This document shows positions 17,773 to 25,603 of a stretch of 62,145 bases of DNA, piece by piece (positions within the stretch are counted from its first letter, which is position 1; every line of letters starts with the position of its first letter). The DNA is taken from positions 1 to 62,145 of the forward strand of contig NZ_JAOCDM010000022.1 in assembly GCF_029840925.1 (NCBI RefSeq), written 5' to 3'. Made by a program: the position numbers and the translations under genes. The stretch is from Pseudomonas sp. GD03858. Lineage in GTDB: Bacteria > Pseudomonadota > Gammaproteobacteria > Pseudomonadales > Pseudomonadaceae. A model generated the notes under the pieces. The model was not told the DNA's origin, made no database searches, and saw only the letters and a program-made list of their open reading frames with translations.

Positions 17773-19150
17773 GGTGCAGGGCTCCAGTCAGGGCAGGGTT
17801 GTGGCGATAGGCCGCGCCGGGATGGTCGGCGGGCAGGCGGGCATCGGCGCTGGCGAACAGTTTCTGGCGCAGGCTGCCTTCGGCGTAGGCGGTCTTGTAG
17901 CGACCACGGCGTTGCAGGGCAGGGATCACCAGCTCGATGAAGTCTTCGAAGCTTTCCGGGGTGACGGTGCGGGTCAGGTTGAAACCGTCCAGACCGGTTT
18001 CGTCGATCCAGGCGATCAGTTGCTCGGCCACCTGCTCGGGGTCGCCGACCACGGTCACGTAGCGACCGCCCAGGGCGTGCTGTTCGAGCAGGCGCCGTCG
18101 GGTCCAGGCGCTTTCCTGCAGCTGGCGGGTGGCGGACTGGATGGCATTGCCCTTGGCGAAGCCGATGGGCTCGTCCAGCTCGTAGCGCGAGAAGTCGATG
18201 CCGGTGGAACTGGCGAAGTGCGCGACCCCGGCCTCGGCGCTGGCGTAGCGCAGGTATTCGGCATGCTTGGCCTGGGCCTGGGCCTCGGTCGGCGCGACGA
18301 TCACGGTGATGCCCATGAACACCCTGACGGCCTGTGGATCACGCCCGGCCGTCTTGGCCGCGGCGCGTACCTTGTCGACCTGGACGCGGGTGCCAGCCTT
18401 GGTCTGGCCGCCGATGAACACGCATTCGGCGTGGTTGCCGGCGAAGGCCAGCCCGCGCGCCGAAGTGCCGGCCTGGAACAACACCGGCGTGCGTTGGGGC
18501 GAGGGCTCGCACAGGTGATAGCCCTCGACCTTGTAGAACTCGCCATGGTGCTCGACCTTGCGCACCTTGCCTGGATTGGCATAGATGCGCCGCTCGCGGT
18601 CGGCGATGACCGCGTCGTCGTCCCAGCTGCCTTCGAGCAGCTTGTACAGCACCTGCAGGTATTCATCGGCCTGGTCGTAGCGCCGGTCGTGCTCGGGTTG
18701 CTGCGCCAGGCCCATGGCCCGCGCGGCGCTGTCGAGGTAGCCGGTGACGATGTTCCAGCCGACCCGGCCGTTGCTCAGGTGGTCGAGGGTGGAAAGACGC
18801 CGGGCGAACAGGTAGGGCGCCTCGTAGGTGAGGTTGGCGGTGAGGCCGAAGCCCAGGTGCCTGGTCACCGCGGCCATGGCCGAGACCAGCAGCAGCGGGT
18901 CGTTGACCGGCAGCTGGATGGCCTCTTTCAGCGGCACGTCCACCGACTGGCCATAGACGTCGTAGGTGCCGACGATGTCGGCGATGAACAGTCCGTCGAA
19001 CAGTCCGCGTTCCAGCAGGCGAGCGAGGTCGGTCCAGTAGGCCAGGGTCTTGTACTGGGTCGAGGTGTCCCGTGGGTGGGTCCACAGGCCGTGGTTGATG
19101 TGCCCGATGCAGTTCATGTTGAAGGCGTTGAGCAGAATCTCGCGGGCCAT
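17765..19150 (-). CDS. LLM-class FMN-dependent monooxygenase (NtaA/DszA/SsuD-like)
   Basis: The 461-residue enzyme belongs to the bacterial-luciferase-like flavin monooxygenases of the NtaA/SnaA/DszA group, which use FMNH2 and O2 to cleave C-S or C-N bonds. Diagnostic stretches are LNAFNMNCIGHINHGLW, LYFADIVGxYDVY-type (here FIADIVGTYDVYG), RRLSTLDHLSNGRVGWNIVTG and LFQAGTSARGLAFA. Start ATG 19150 overlaps the stop of the preceding gene (TGATG). The reading frame stays open far upstream by chance, but homologous sequence starts at MAREILLNAFN. No flavin reductase is in the operon, so FMNH2 must come from elsewhere. Bacillus subtilis YxeK, an S-(2-succino)cysteine monooxygenase, belongs to the same broad family. 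Confidence 0.93.
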   Translation of the reverse strand: MAREILLNAFNMNCIGHINHGLWTHPRDTSTQYKTLAYWTDLARLLERGLFDGLFIADIVGTYDVYGQSVDVPLKEAIQLPVNDPLLLVSAMAAVTRHLGFGLTANLTYEAPYLFARRLSTLDHLSNGRVGWNIVTGYLDSAARAMGLAQQPEHDRRYDQADEYLQVLYKLLEGSWDDDAVIADRERRIYANPGKVRKVEHHGEFYKVEGYHLCEPSPQRTPVLFQAGTSARGLAFAGNHAECVFIGGQTKAGTRVQVDKVRAAAKTAGRDPQAVRVFMGITVIVAPTEAQAQAKHAEYLRYASAEAGVAHFASSTGIDFSRYELDEPIGFAKGNAIQSATRQLQESAWTRRRLLEQHALGGRYVTVVGDPEQVAEQLIAWIDETGLDGFNLTRTVTPESFEDFIELVIPALQRRGRYKTAYAEGSLRQKLFASADARLPADHPGAAYRHNPALTGALHHA

Positions 19151-20331
19151 CAGATGGTCCCCCGGCGTGGTGGTTTCTCGTCGTTGAGGTAGTAGTTGCC
19201 GATGGCGTGGTACTTCCAGCGCACCGGGTCGTGCAGGGTATGCACGCGGGCGTTGCGCCAGTGGCGGTCGAGGTTGTGCTCGGCCAGGGTGGCCTGGCTG
19301 CCGGCCAGTTCGAACAGCGTGGTGCCGGCGGCCAGGGAAATCTCGGTGCTGATCGCCCGGGCCTCGGCCACGGCGATCGAGGCGGCGGCGAGGGTTTCGG
19401 CGTTGCTGTCGGCCTGGGCGATATCGAGGATTTCCCCGGCACGCTCGAGCAGCGCCTCGGCGGCGTGCAGGCGGATCGCCAGGTGGCCGAAGCTCTTCAG
19501 CGTGAGCGGGTCGTCGCTGGCCTTGTCGACGCCGGAGTCGATCCACGGGCGGCTGCGGGTGCGCACGAAATGCAAGGCGTCCTCGAAGGCGGCGCGGGCG
19601 ATGCCGGTGTCGATGGCGGCGTGAAGGATCTGTGCCAGCGGGCCGACCGTGGTCGGGCGCTCGAAGGCGCTCTGGAACGGCACCACGTCCTCGGCACGGA
19701 CCGCCACGTGGTTGAACACCACCGAGCCGCTGCCGGTGGTGCGCTGGCCAAAGCCGCTCCAGTCGTCGATCACTTCGATACCCTGGCTGTCGGCGGGCAC
19801 GAAGGCCAGGTGCGACACGCCTTGTTCGTCGATCACCAGGGTCGGGATACGCTGGGCGTAGATCGCGCCGGTGCAGTAGAACTTGCGACCATCGATACGG
19901 AAATGATCGCCGTCGCGGGTCAGGCGGGTGGTGCGTTCGTGGGCATTCTTGGTACCGAGTTCGGCCAGCGCGTTGCCAAAGCGCTTGCCAGCCAGGACCT
20001 CGGCATACAGGCGTTGCTGCTGCTCGGGCGTGCCGTTTACCCGCAGCACTTCCAGGGCGTAGAAGTGGTTCTGTGGAATCTGCCCGATCGAGGCGTCGGC
20101 CTGGGCGATACGGGCAACGACCTTGGCCAGGGTCGCGCTGGACACGCCGGCACCGCCGTGAGCCTTGGGCACGCTGATGCCCCACAGGCCGGTCTGCACG
20201 AAATGCTCGAGCTCGGCGTGGGGCAGGCGGCGTTCGCGGTCGCGCGTGGCGCTGTCGTGGCGCAGTGATTGGGCGATTTCTTCGGCGACGGCCAGGGCCT
20301 GGGCGTCGCTGGTGATGAGGGATGCAGTCAT
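19150..20331 (-). CDS. SfnB/DszC-like acyl-CoA-dehydrogenase-fold monooxygenase (copy 1)
   Basis: The 393-residue protein has an acyl-CoA dehydrogenase fold but belongs to the sulfur-acquisition branch (SfnB, DszC), which uses reduced flavin for oxygenation. Seen here are GLWGISVPKAHGGAGVS, the middle-domain strand FRIDGRKFYCTGA, DDWSGFGQRTTGSG and the C-terminal NARVHTLHDPVRWKYHAIG tail typical of SfnB. It is a paralogue of the next gene upstream, with the same end motif. TGATG couples it to the LLM gene. A REP pair separates the two paralogues. Substrate is unknown; sulfones or alkylated cysteine derivatives are candidates. Confidence 0.9.
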   Translation of the reverse strand: MTASLITSDAQALAVAEEIAQSLRHDSATRDRERRLPHAELEHFVQTGLWGISVPKAHGGAGVSSATLAKVVARIAQADASIGQIPQNHFYALEVLRVNGTPEQQQRLYAEVLAGKRFGNALAELGTKNAHERTTRLTRDGDHFRIDGRKFYCTGAIYAQRIPTLVIDEQGVSHLAFVPADSQGIEVIDDWSGFGQRTTGSGSVVFNHVAVRAEDVVPFQSAFERPTTVGPLAQILHAAIDTGIARAAFEDALHFVRTRSRPWIDSGVDKASDDPLTLKSFGHLAIRLHAAEALLERAGEILDIAQADSNAETLAAASIAVAEARAISTEISLAAGTTLFELAGSQATLAEHNLDRHWRNARVHTLHDPVRWKYHAIGNYYLNDEKPPRRGTI

Positions 20332-20345
20332 TGTGCTCTCCAGGC

Positions 20346-20407
20346 CCCATCGCGGGGCCAGCCCGCTCCCACGAGCGTGCGTGGGAGCGGGCTGGCCCCG
20401 CGATGGG
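20346..20407. repeat. REP pair inside the sulfur operon
   Basis: Perfect 27-bp arms at 20346-20372 and 20381-20407 with an 8-bp loop form a strong hairpin between the two sfnB-like genes. It could protect the upstream message or reduce downstream expression. Confidence 0.9.
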
Positions 20408-20414
20408 TCGATAA

Positions 20415-21656
20415 TCAGATCCAGGAATGGCGGGCGGGCAGGGTGCCGTTGAGGTAGTAGGCGCCGACGGCGTGATACTTCCAGCGCACCGGGTCATGCA
20501 GGGTGTGGACCCGGGCGTTGCGCCAGTGCCGGTCGAGGTTGAACTCGGCCAGGCTGGCGCGGCTGCCGGCCAGCTCGAACAGTTTCTCGCTCGCTTGCAG
20601 CGCGATTTCGGTGGTGAGCACCTTGGCCTCGGCCACGGCGATCGAGGCGCGCGCGGCGGCGGCATCGTCGATGGGCGCCGCGTTGACTTCGTCGAGCACT
20701 TTGGCGGCTTTGCGCAGCAATGCCTCGGCGGCATGCAGATCAAGCTTCAGGCGACCAATGTCGGCGATCACATAGGGGTCGTCGCTGTTGCGCTCGACCT
20801 TGGCTTCGATCCACGGCCGTGACTTCTCCCGGACGAAGCTGATCGCGTCGTCGATGGCCGCTTCGGCGATACCGGCATCGATGGCCGCCTGGATCAACTG
20901 CGAGGCGGCGCCCTGAATGCTGGGCAGCTCGCGATGACGCCAGTTGTCCAGGACCAGGTCGGCCTCCACCGGCACCTGGTCAAGCAGCACGGTGCCGCTG
21001 GCGGTGGTGCGTTGGCCGAAGCCGGACCAGTCGTCGACGATGCGCAGCCCCGGGCTGCCCCGGCGCACGAACGCCAAGCGCTGGCGGCCTTCGTCGTCCA
21101 GGGCCTTGACCGCCACCCAATGGGCGAACAGGGCGCCGGTGGAGTAGAACTTCTCTCCGCTGATGCGATAGCCGTCGCCATCACGGCTGATGCGTGCCTT
21201 GAGCGTCAGGGTGTCCTTGGTGCCGCGCTCGGGGCCGGCGTTGCCGATGCGCCAGCCGTCGAGCACGGCGCGGAAGATCGCTTCCTGCTGCGCCTGACTG
21301 GCGGTCAGGCGGACCAGCTGCAGGATGCCGAACTGGTTCTGCGGGATCTGCCCCAGCGCGGGGTCGGCGGCGCTGATCAGGCGGAACACTTCGGCGATGG
21401 TCGCAAAGCTCACCTCGGGGCCGCCGAAGGCCCTGGGCACGCTGATGCTGCCCAGGCCGCTGCGGGTGAACTGCTCGATCTCGGCCCAGGGCAGCTTGCG
21501 CTGCTGGTCACGCCTGGCCGCCTGCTGGCGGGCCACCTCGGCCAGTTCACGGGCGGCCTGCAGGGCCTCTTCGTCGTTGCGCAGCACCTTGGCTGGCAGC
21601 AGCAGCGGCGAGCTGTCGACATCGCTGTGGAATTGGGTAGTTGGCTGGCTGGACAT
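20415..21656 (-). CDS. SfnB/DszC-like acyl-CoA-dehydrogenase-fold monooxygenase (copy 2)
   Basis: This 413-residue protein is the first gene of the sulfur operon. AAGGAG lies about eight bases before ATG 21656. It shares the SfnB hallmarks with copy 1: GLGSISVPRAFGGPEVS, YRISGEKFYSTGALFAHW, DDWSGFGQRTTASGTV and NARVHTLHDPVRWKYHAVG. It is clearly diverged from copy 1 along its length, so the two may act on different substrates or in succession. The 401 bp upstream are intergenic and should hold the operon promoter. Confidence 0.9.
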   Translation of the reverse strand: MSSQPTTQFHSDVDSSPLLLPAKVLRNDEEALQAARELAEVARQQAARRDQQRKLPWAEIEQFTRSGLGSISVPRAFGGPEVSFATIAEVFRLISAADPALGQIPQNQFGILQLVRLTASQAQQEAIFRAVLDGWRIGNAGPERGTKDTLTLKARISRDGDGYRISGEKFYSTGALFAHWVAVKALDDEGRQRLAFVRRGSPGLRIVDDWSGFGQRTTASGTVLLDQVPVEADLVLDNWRHRELPSIQGAASQLIQAAIDAGIAEAAIDDAISFVREKSRPWIEAKVERNSDDPYVIADIGRLKLDLHAAEALLRKAAKVLDEVNAAPIDDAAAARASIAVAEAKVLTTEIALQASEKLFELAGSRASLAEFNLDRHWRNARVHTLHDPVRWKYHAVGAYYLNGTLPARHSWI

Positions 21657-21942
21657 CAGTACCGCTCCTTGGCTGCACTCAATGCCCTGGCGTTGGCCAC
21701 TGGGGTGATTGTGATCCTGACCATTCCTTACCTCACAAAGTTGAAGACGTCGCCTCGATGGCGACCGACGTTTGCTGGTCCGGTGGTCCGGTCGATATAC
21801 CCTATTCGTTTAGAAAAAGTTTATGAACTACCGTTTAGGAATATGGATAGAAGTGTTGCTGGGGCTATGGAAGCAACGGTCTTGCTCAGGTTCCTCGATC
21901 TTGCGCGATCCCTGTGAGAGAGTGCCTGAAATAGCTGGGCAT
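21657..21942 (-). promoter_or_regulatory. Leader and promoter region of the sulfur operon
   Basis: The first 286 bases of a 401-bp gap hold no plausible gene. Positions 21795-21850 are AT-rich for this genome (TATACCC, TTTAGAAAAAGTTTATGAA) and probably contain the minus-strand promoter and activator sites. I could not find a convincing sigma-54 GG-N10-GC element. Confidence 0.35.
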
Positions 21943-22047
21943 CCTGTGGGAGCGGCTTTAGCCGCGAACACGGGCGAAGCCCGTGCCATGCATCGCGTTG
22001 TCTGCCTCGCGGCGGTTCAGCGCCCCGATAAACCCGCTCCCACAGGA
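21943..22047. repeat. REP pair with long spacer
   Basis: CCTGTGGGAGCGGCTTTAGC at the left end and its imperfect complement ending CCCGCTCCCACAGG at the right end enclose a second hairpin (CACGGGCGAAGCCCGTG). It lies between the sulfur operon promoter and the 3' end of the oxidoreductase gene. Confidence 0.8.
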
Positions 22048-22057
22048 CGGTGATCTT

Positions 22058-23035
22058 CTACCGAACAGCCACCACCAGCTTGCCCACGGCCTGGCGTTGC
22101 GCCAGGCGCTCGATTGCCGCGCCACCCTCGGCCAGCGCAAAGGTCTGCGACACCAGCGGCTTCAACTTGCCTTCGGCATGCCAGGCGAACAGTTGGCGGA
22201 AGTTGGCCGCATTGTCCTGCGGCTGGCGCTGGGCGAAGGCGCCCCAGAACACCCCAAGCACCGCCGCGCCTTTGAGCAGGGCCAGGTTCACCGGCAGTTG
22301 CGGGATCGTGCCGCTGGCAAAGCCCACCACCAGCAACCGCCCGTTCCACGCCAGCCCGCGCACGGCCTGATCGAACAACGCGCCACCGACCGGATCGTAG
22401 ATCACGTCGACGCCCTGGCCCCCAGTGAGGCGCTTGATCTCCTCCTTGAGGCTGGCCTGGCTGTAGTCGATCAGCTCGTCGGCCCCTGCGGCCTTGGCAA
22501 TCGCCAGCTTCTCGGCGCTGCTGGCCGCCGCGATCACCCTGGCGCCCAGGGCCTTGCCGATTTCCACCGCCGCCAGCCCCACGCCGCCCGAGGCGCCGAG
22601 CACCAGCAAGGTCTCGCCGGCCTTGAGCTGGCCGCGTTGGGTGAGTGCGTGCATCGAGGTGCCGTAAGTCATGCCGAAGGCCGCGGCCGTGCTGAAGTCC
22701 ATGCCCGCCGGAATCGGCAGGACGTTGTAGAACGGCACCGCCACCTGCTCGGCGAAAGCCCCCCAGCCGGTCAGGGCCATGACCCGATCGCCGACCTTGA
22801 ACGCCCCGGCCTTTTCGCCGACCGCGGCGACCACGCCCGCAGCCTCGCCGCCCGGCGAAAACGGCAGGGGTGGCTGGAACTGGTACTTGCCCTCGATGAT
22901 CAGGGTGTCGGGGAAGTTGACCCCGGCGGCATGCACCTCGAGCAGGATCTCGTTCTTCTTCGGCGTGGGCGCGGCGACCTCCTCCAGGACCAGGTCCCGT
23001 GCCGGGCCCAGGGCTTTGCACAACAAGGCTTTCAT
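22058..23035 (-). CDS. NAD(P)H:quinone oxidoreductase of the MDR family
   Basis: The 325-residue protein is a medium-chain dehydrogenase/reductase of the quinone-reductase group. ATG 23035 (MKALLCKALGP) has AAGGAAT eight bases upstream. The N-terminal GroES-like domain contains AAGVNFPDTLIIEGKYQ and PGGEAAGVV, and the Rossmann fold has LGASGGVGLAAVEIGK. The zinc-binding cysteines of alcohol dehydrogenases are absent, as in QOR proteins. It should reduce quinones or enones with NADPH in the cytoplasm. It stands alone, convergent to nothing and 157 bp from the divergent FliL-like gene. Confidence 0.9.
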   Translation of the reverse strand: MKALLCKALGPARDLVLEEVAAPTPKKNEILLEVHAAGVNFPDTLIIEGKYQFQPPLPFSPGGEAAGVVAAVGEKAGAFKVGDRVMALTGWGAFAEQVAVPFYNVLPIPAGMDFSTAAAFGMTYGTSMHALTQRGQLKAGETLLVLGASGGVGLAAVEIGKALGARVIAAASSAEKLAIAKAAGADELIDYSQASLKEEIKRLTGGQGVDVIYDPVGGALFDQAVRGLAWNGRLLVVGFASGTIPQLPVNLALLKGAAVLGVFWGAFAQRQPQDNAANFRQLFAWHAEGKLKPLVSQTFALAEGGAAIERLAQRQAVGKLVVAVR

Positions 23036-23192
23036 CAGGGCTATTCCTTTGCGAGTGGTGGCCGATAAGTGTAGGAGGGCCGCCCCGAGGGTCAACGAGC
23101 ATGGCCGGCCCTGATGAGTCGGCATAAGCCCGGGCTTGGGTTTGCCCGGCGCGCTGGGTAAGCTGGCGCCCACCGTATTGAGGAGTGAGTTC

Positions 23193-23594
23193 GTGAAAGC
23201 GTGGATCCTGATGGCGCTGGCCCTGATGCTGCCGGTGGCGGCGATGGCCGAGGAAAAGGAAGGCGAGCCCAAGGTCGCCTACATCACCCTCTCGCCGCCC
23301 TTCGTCGGCAACTATGCCCTCGATGGCGGGCCCAGGCTGCGCGTGTACAAGGCCGACGTCGCCCTGCGGGTGACCGGCGATGCCGCCGCCGCGGCGGTCA
23401 AGCACCATGAGCCGTTGATCCGCAACCAGCTGGTGGCGCTGTTCACCCAGCAGGGCGTGGACAACATGAGCAACGTCGAGGCCAAGGAACGGCTGCGCCA
23501 GGACGCCTTGAAGCAGGTGCAGCAGGTGATGGAGGCCGAAGAGGGCAAGCCGATCGTCGAGGACCTGCTGTTCAACAACCTGATCGTGCAGTAA
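23193..23594 (+). CDS. FliL-domain periplasmic protein
   Basis: The start is GTG 23193, chosen because AGGAG lies seven bases upstream and a signal peptide or membrane anchor (VKAWILMALALMLPVAAMA) follows. The 133-residue product has the FliL pattern: YITLSPPFVGNYA, LRVYKADVALRVTG, HEPLIRNQLVALFTQQ, and a C-terminal helix ending VEDLLFNNLIVQ, as in flagellar stator-associated FliL. No flagellar genes are nearby, so this is a stand-alone FliL-like protein of unknown partner. It converges with the EVE gene, 12 bp apart. Confidence 0.85.
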   Translation: MKAWILMALALMLPVAAMAEEKEGEPKVAYITLSPPFVGNYALDGGPRLRVYKADVALRVTGDAAAAAVKHHEPLIRNQLVALFTQQGVDNMSNVEAKERLRQDALKQVQQVMEAEEGKPIVEDLLFNNLIVQ

Positions 23595-23606
23595 CGCCCC
23601 GCGCGC

Positions 23607-24065
23607 TCAGGCGCCCTTTGCCAGGGCGAGGATGGCGGTCCATTGTTCGGCGGTGACCGGCATCACCGACAAGCGGCTGCCCTTTTGCACCAGCGGTAGA
23701 GCCTCCAGCGTCGCCTGTTGCTTGAGCAGGCCCAGGCCAAGCACTTGGCCGAAGGTCCGCACATGCTCGACATCCACCGCGCTCCACGGGTTTTTCTCGG
23801 GGCTGGCCTTGGCGTCGTGATAGTGGCTGGCCGGGTCCAGCGCGGTTGGGTCCGGGTAGGCGGCGGCGCTGATCCGGGCAATGCCAGCGATGCCCGGGTG
23901 CGGGCAGCTGGAGTGGTAGAAGAAGAATTCGTCCCCTGCGTTCATGCTCCGCAGGAAATTGCGCGCCTGGTAGTTGCGCACCCCATCCCAGCGGGCACTG
24001 CCCAGGCGTGCCAGGGCTTCGATGGAGAGCTCGTCGGGCTCGGATTTCATCAGCCAGTAGGCCAT
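23607..24065 (-). CDS. EVE domain protein
   Basis: The 152-residue protein consists of a single EVE domain, a PUA-related fold thought to bind modified bases in RNA or DNA. Family features are the MAYWLMKSEPDELSIEAL start, WDGVRNYQARNFL, MNAGDEFFFYHSSC and NPWSAVDV. ATG 24065 has AGGAG eight bases upstream, so the longer frame to 24149 is not used. Homologues include human THYN1. No restriction or modification genes are adjacent, so a housekeeping role is likely, but it is unknown. Confidence 0.92.
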   Translation of the reverse strand: MAYWLMKSEPDELSIEALARLGSARWDGVRNYQARNFLRSMNAGDEFFFYHSSCPHPGIAGIARISAAAYPDPTALDPASHYHDAKASPEKNPWSAVDVEHVRTFGQVLGLGLLKQQATLEALPLVQKGSRLSVMPVTAEQWTAILALAKGA

Positions 24066-24244
24066 GGATGCTGCTCCTGAAAGAGTTTGAAATAAATCCT
24101 TGCATGAAACCGACAGTCGGTTGGCGCCAAGGTTTGCGTGCGGCCTCACGTTGTCGGAAAATGCGCCGCTTTAAAGCTAGACGCTCCGGCCGCCACCCAG
24201 AAAGCCGCCGAGCATGGACAGTTTGCCTAGGGGGGCAATCTTCG

Positions 24245-24400
24245 ATGAAACAACGTAAACCGGACCTGCTCTGGATCCTCGCCTTCATCTTCGGCCTGGG
24301 CGTGGTCACCACCGGTTACGCCCAGGGTTTCTGGGAGCGCAAGCTGGACGCCGCCTACCAGCAGGCGCCGGCCGCCCAGGTACAACAGCCGCACCGCTGA
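24245..24400 (+). CDS. Small single-pass membrane protein
   Basis: The 51-residue product starts at ATG 24245 (MKQRKPDLLWILAFIFGLGV), has one hydrophobic segment (about 8-26) after a positively charged start, and ends with a Gln/Pro/Ala-rich tail. It resembles small conserved Pseudomonas proteins beginning MKQRKPDLLW, but I know no function. It ends 19 bp from the convergent 5-FTHF cyclo-ligase gene. The 179 bp upstream separate it from the divergent EVE gene and should hold both promoters. Confidence 0.65.
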   Translation: MKQRKPDLLWILAFIFGLGVVTTGYAQGFWERKLDAAYQQAPAAQVQQPHR

Positions 24401-24419
24401 TCCCCTTTGCCGCGCCGGC

Positions 24420-25028
24420 TCATTTCGGCGCCAGGTACCAACCGCGGTCAGAGACCGTGCCTTGCAACGGTACATCCCAGCTTGACTGGTCGAGGCGCTC
24501 GACCTTCTGGCACTCATGGGCCAGCCCCAGCAACCGCGGCTTCTTCCAGGCCTTGCGCCGGGCCAGGTAGGCCAGGCTGCGATCGTAGAAGCCTCCGCCC
24601 ATGCCCAGGCGACCTCCCACCTCATCGAATCCGACCAGCGGCAGCAGGATCAGGTCCAGCGCCCAGATCGGCCGTTGGCGCTTGCGCGCGATCAGCGGTT
24701 CCGGAATGCGGAAGCGGTTGGGGCGCAGTTGCTCGCCTTGCTCGAAGCGCTGGAACACCATGCGCGTGCGTGGCCAGGCGTGCAGCACCGGCAGGTAGAC
24801 GCGCTTGCCGCGCTTGTGCGCTTCGCGCAGCAGCAGGCGCGGGTCGATTTCGCCGTCATTGGGCAGGTACAGGGCGACATGCCGGGCGCGGCGGAACAGT
24901 GGATCCTGTGCCAGTTGCCGATAAAGCCCTTCGGCGGCCTGGCGTTGCTGGGCGGCTGTGAGCGCGCGGCGGGCGTTGCGCAGGAGGCGACGAAGCTGGG
25001 GACGGGTGAGCGGCGCGGTGTCGGTCAT
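24420..25028 (-). CDS. 5-formyltetrahydrofolate cyclo-ligase
   Basis: The enzyme converts 5-formyl-THF to 5,10-methenyl-THF with ATP. The 202-residue protein has the family's LPNDGEIDP substrate-binding segment and the phosphate-binding LGMGGGFYDRSLA motif. It lies directly downstream of the 6S RNA gene, the same order (zapA - ssrS - ygfA) seen in enterobacteria and other pseudomonads, but a terminator (25047-25076) separates the two. The glycine cleavage genes in this window produce methylene-THF, so both act on the one-carbon pool. Confidence 0.94.
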   Translation of the reverse strand: MTDTAPLTRPQLRRLLRNARRALTAAQQRQAAEGLYRQLAQDPLFRRARHVALYLPNDGEIDPRLLLREAHKRGKRVYLPVLHAWPRTRMVFQRFEQGEQLRPNRFRIPEPLIARKRQRPIWALDLILLPLVGFDEVGGRLGMGGGFYDRSLAYLARRKAWKKPRLLGLAHECQKVERLDQSSWDVPLQGTVSDRGWYLAPK

Positions 25029-25046
25029 GGCACGGGCGATCCCAGG

Positions 25047-25076
25047 AAAACGAAAAGCCCGCCGTATGAGGCGGGC
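25047..25076 (-). terminator. Terminator downstream of 6S RNA
   Basis: Read on the minus strand, GCCCGCC-TCATAC-GGCGGGC is followed by TTTTCGTTTT. It ends about 20 bp before the cyclo-ligase start, so that gene may depend on read-through from 6S RNA. Confidence 0.85.
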
Positions 25077-25086
25077 CGTTCTGAAA

Positions 25087-25267
25087 GCAGGCTCCCCGAC
25101 AAGACCGCTATCGGTGTAGCCCTTGAACCCGAAAGTTCAAGGTGGAGATTGCAGGGGGCGTTAAGGCTTTCCGTCGGGCGGACATGCACACCGGCCCCAG
25201 CGTGCAACCCCCGTGGTTGTGCGTATCGGCTCAGGGACATAACCGACTGGCGCATCCCCCAGGGAGT
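25087..25267 (-). ncRNA. ssrS: 6S RNA
   Basis: 6S RNA mimics an open promoter and sequesters sigma-70 RNA polymerase. On the minus strand I see the conserved GTCCCTGAGCCGATA segment and, further on, CACCTTGAAC-TTTC-GGGTTCAAGG, nearly identical to the corresponding E. coli hairpin. CTCCC near the 5' end can pair with GGGAG near the 3' end to close the long stem. The gene lies between zapA and the 5-FTHF cyclo-ligase gene, its conserved location. The ends are estimated from promoter and closing stem, giving about 181 nt. Confidence 0.93.
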
Positions 25268-25273
25268 GGCGCC

Positions 25274-25302
25274 AGTATACCAATCTCAGTCCTTTTTGCT
25301 AA
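25274..25302 (-). promoter_or_regulatory. Sigma-70 promoter of 6S RNA
   Basis: On the minus strand, TTAGCA (25302-25297) and TATACT (25279-25274) are separated by exactly 17 bp. The predicted start is the A at about 25267. The -35 element overlaps the end of zapA. Confidence 0.65.
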
Positions 25303-25603
25303 CCGGATCGTCGGACAGCGCCTGGTCGACCCGGTCCAGCAGGTCGCGCACCTGTTCGCGGGTGGCGCCCGCGCCGGTGGCTTGCGGCTGGTCCTGGCGA
25401 TGCAGCAGTTCGTGGGTGATGTTCAGCGCGGCCATCACGGCGATGCGGTCGGCGCCGATCACCTTGCCGCTGCTGCGGATCTCGCGCATCTTGCCGTCCA
25501 GGTAGCGGGCGGCGCCGACCAGGTTGTTGCGCTCCTCGGGCGGGCAGATGATCGAGTATTCCTTGTCGAGGATCTGGACGGTGACGCTATTGCTTGAACT
25601 CAT
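25286..25603 (-). CDS. zapA: Cell division protein ZapA
   Basis: ZapA binds FtsZ and bundles its filaments at midcell. The 105-residue protein has the N-terminal VTVQILDKEYSIICPPEE domain and a C-terminal coiled-coil half, normal for the family. Its ATG overlaps the stop of the preceding small gene (ATGA), so the two are translationally coupled. 6S RNA follows within 20 bp. Confidence 0.95.
   Translation of the reverse strand: MSSSNSVTVQILDKEYSIICPPEERNNLVGAARYLDGKMREIRSSGKVIGADRIAVMAALNITHELLHRQDQPQATGAGATREQVRDLLDRVDQALSDDPVSKKD

Noticed and set aside
19151..20743. Upstream extension of the LLM monooxygenase frame to about 990 codons
   Set aside because: The extension reads out of frame through the two SfnB-like genes and is Pro/Arg-rich. 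Homology begins at ATG 19150.
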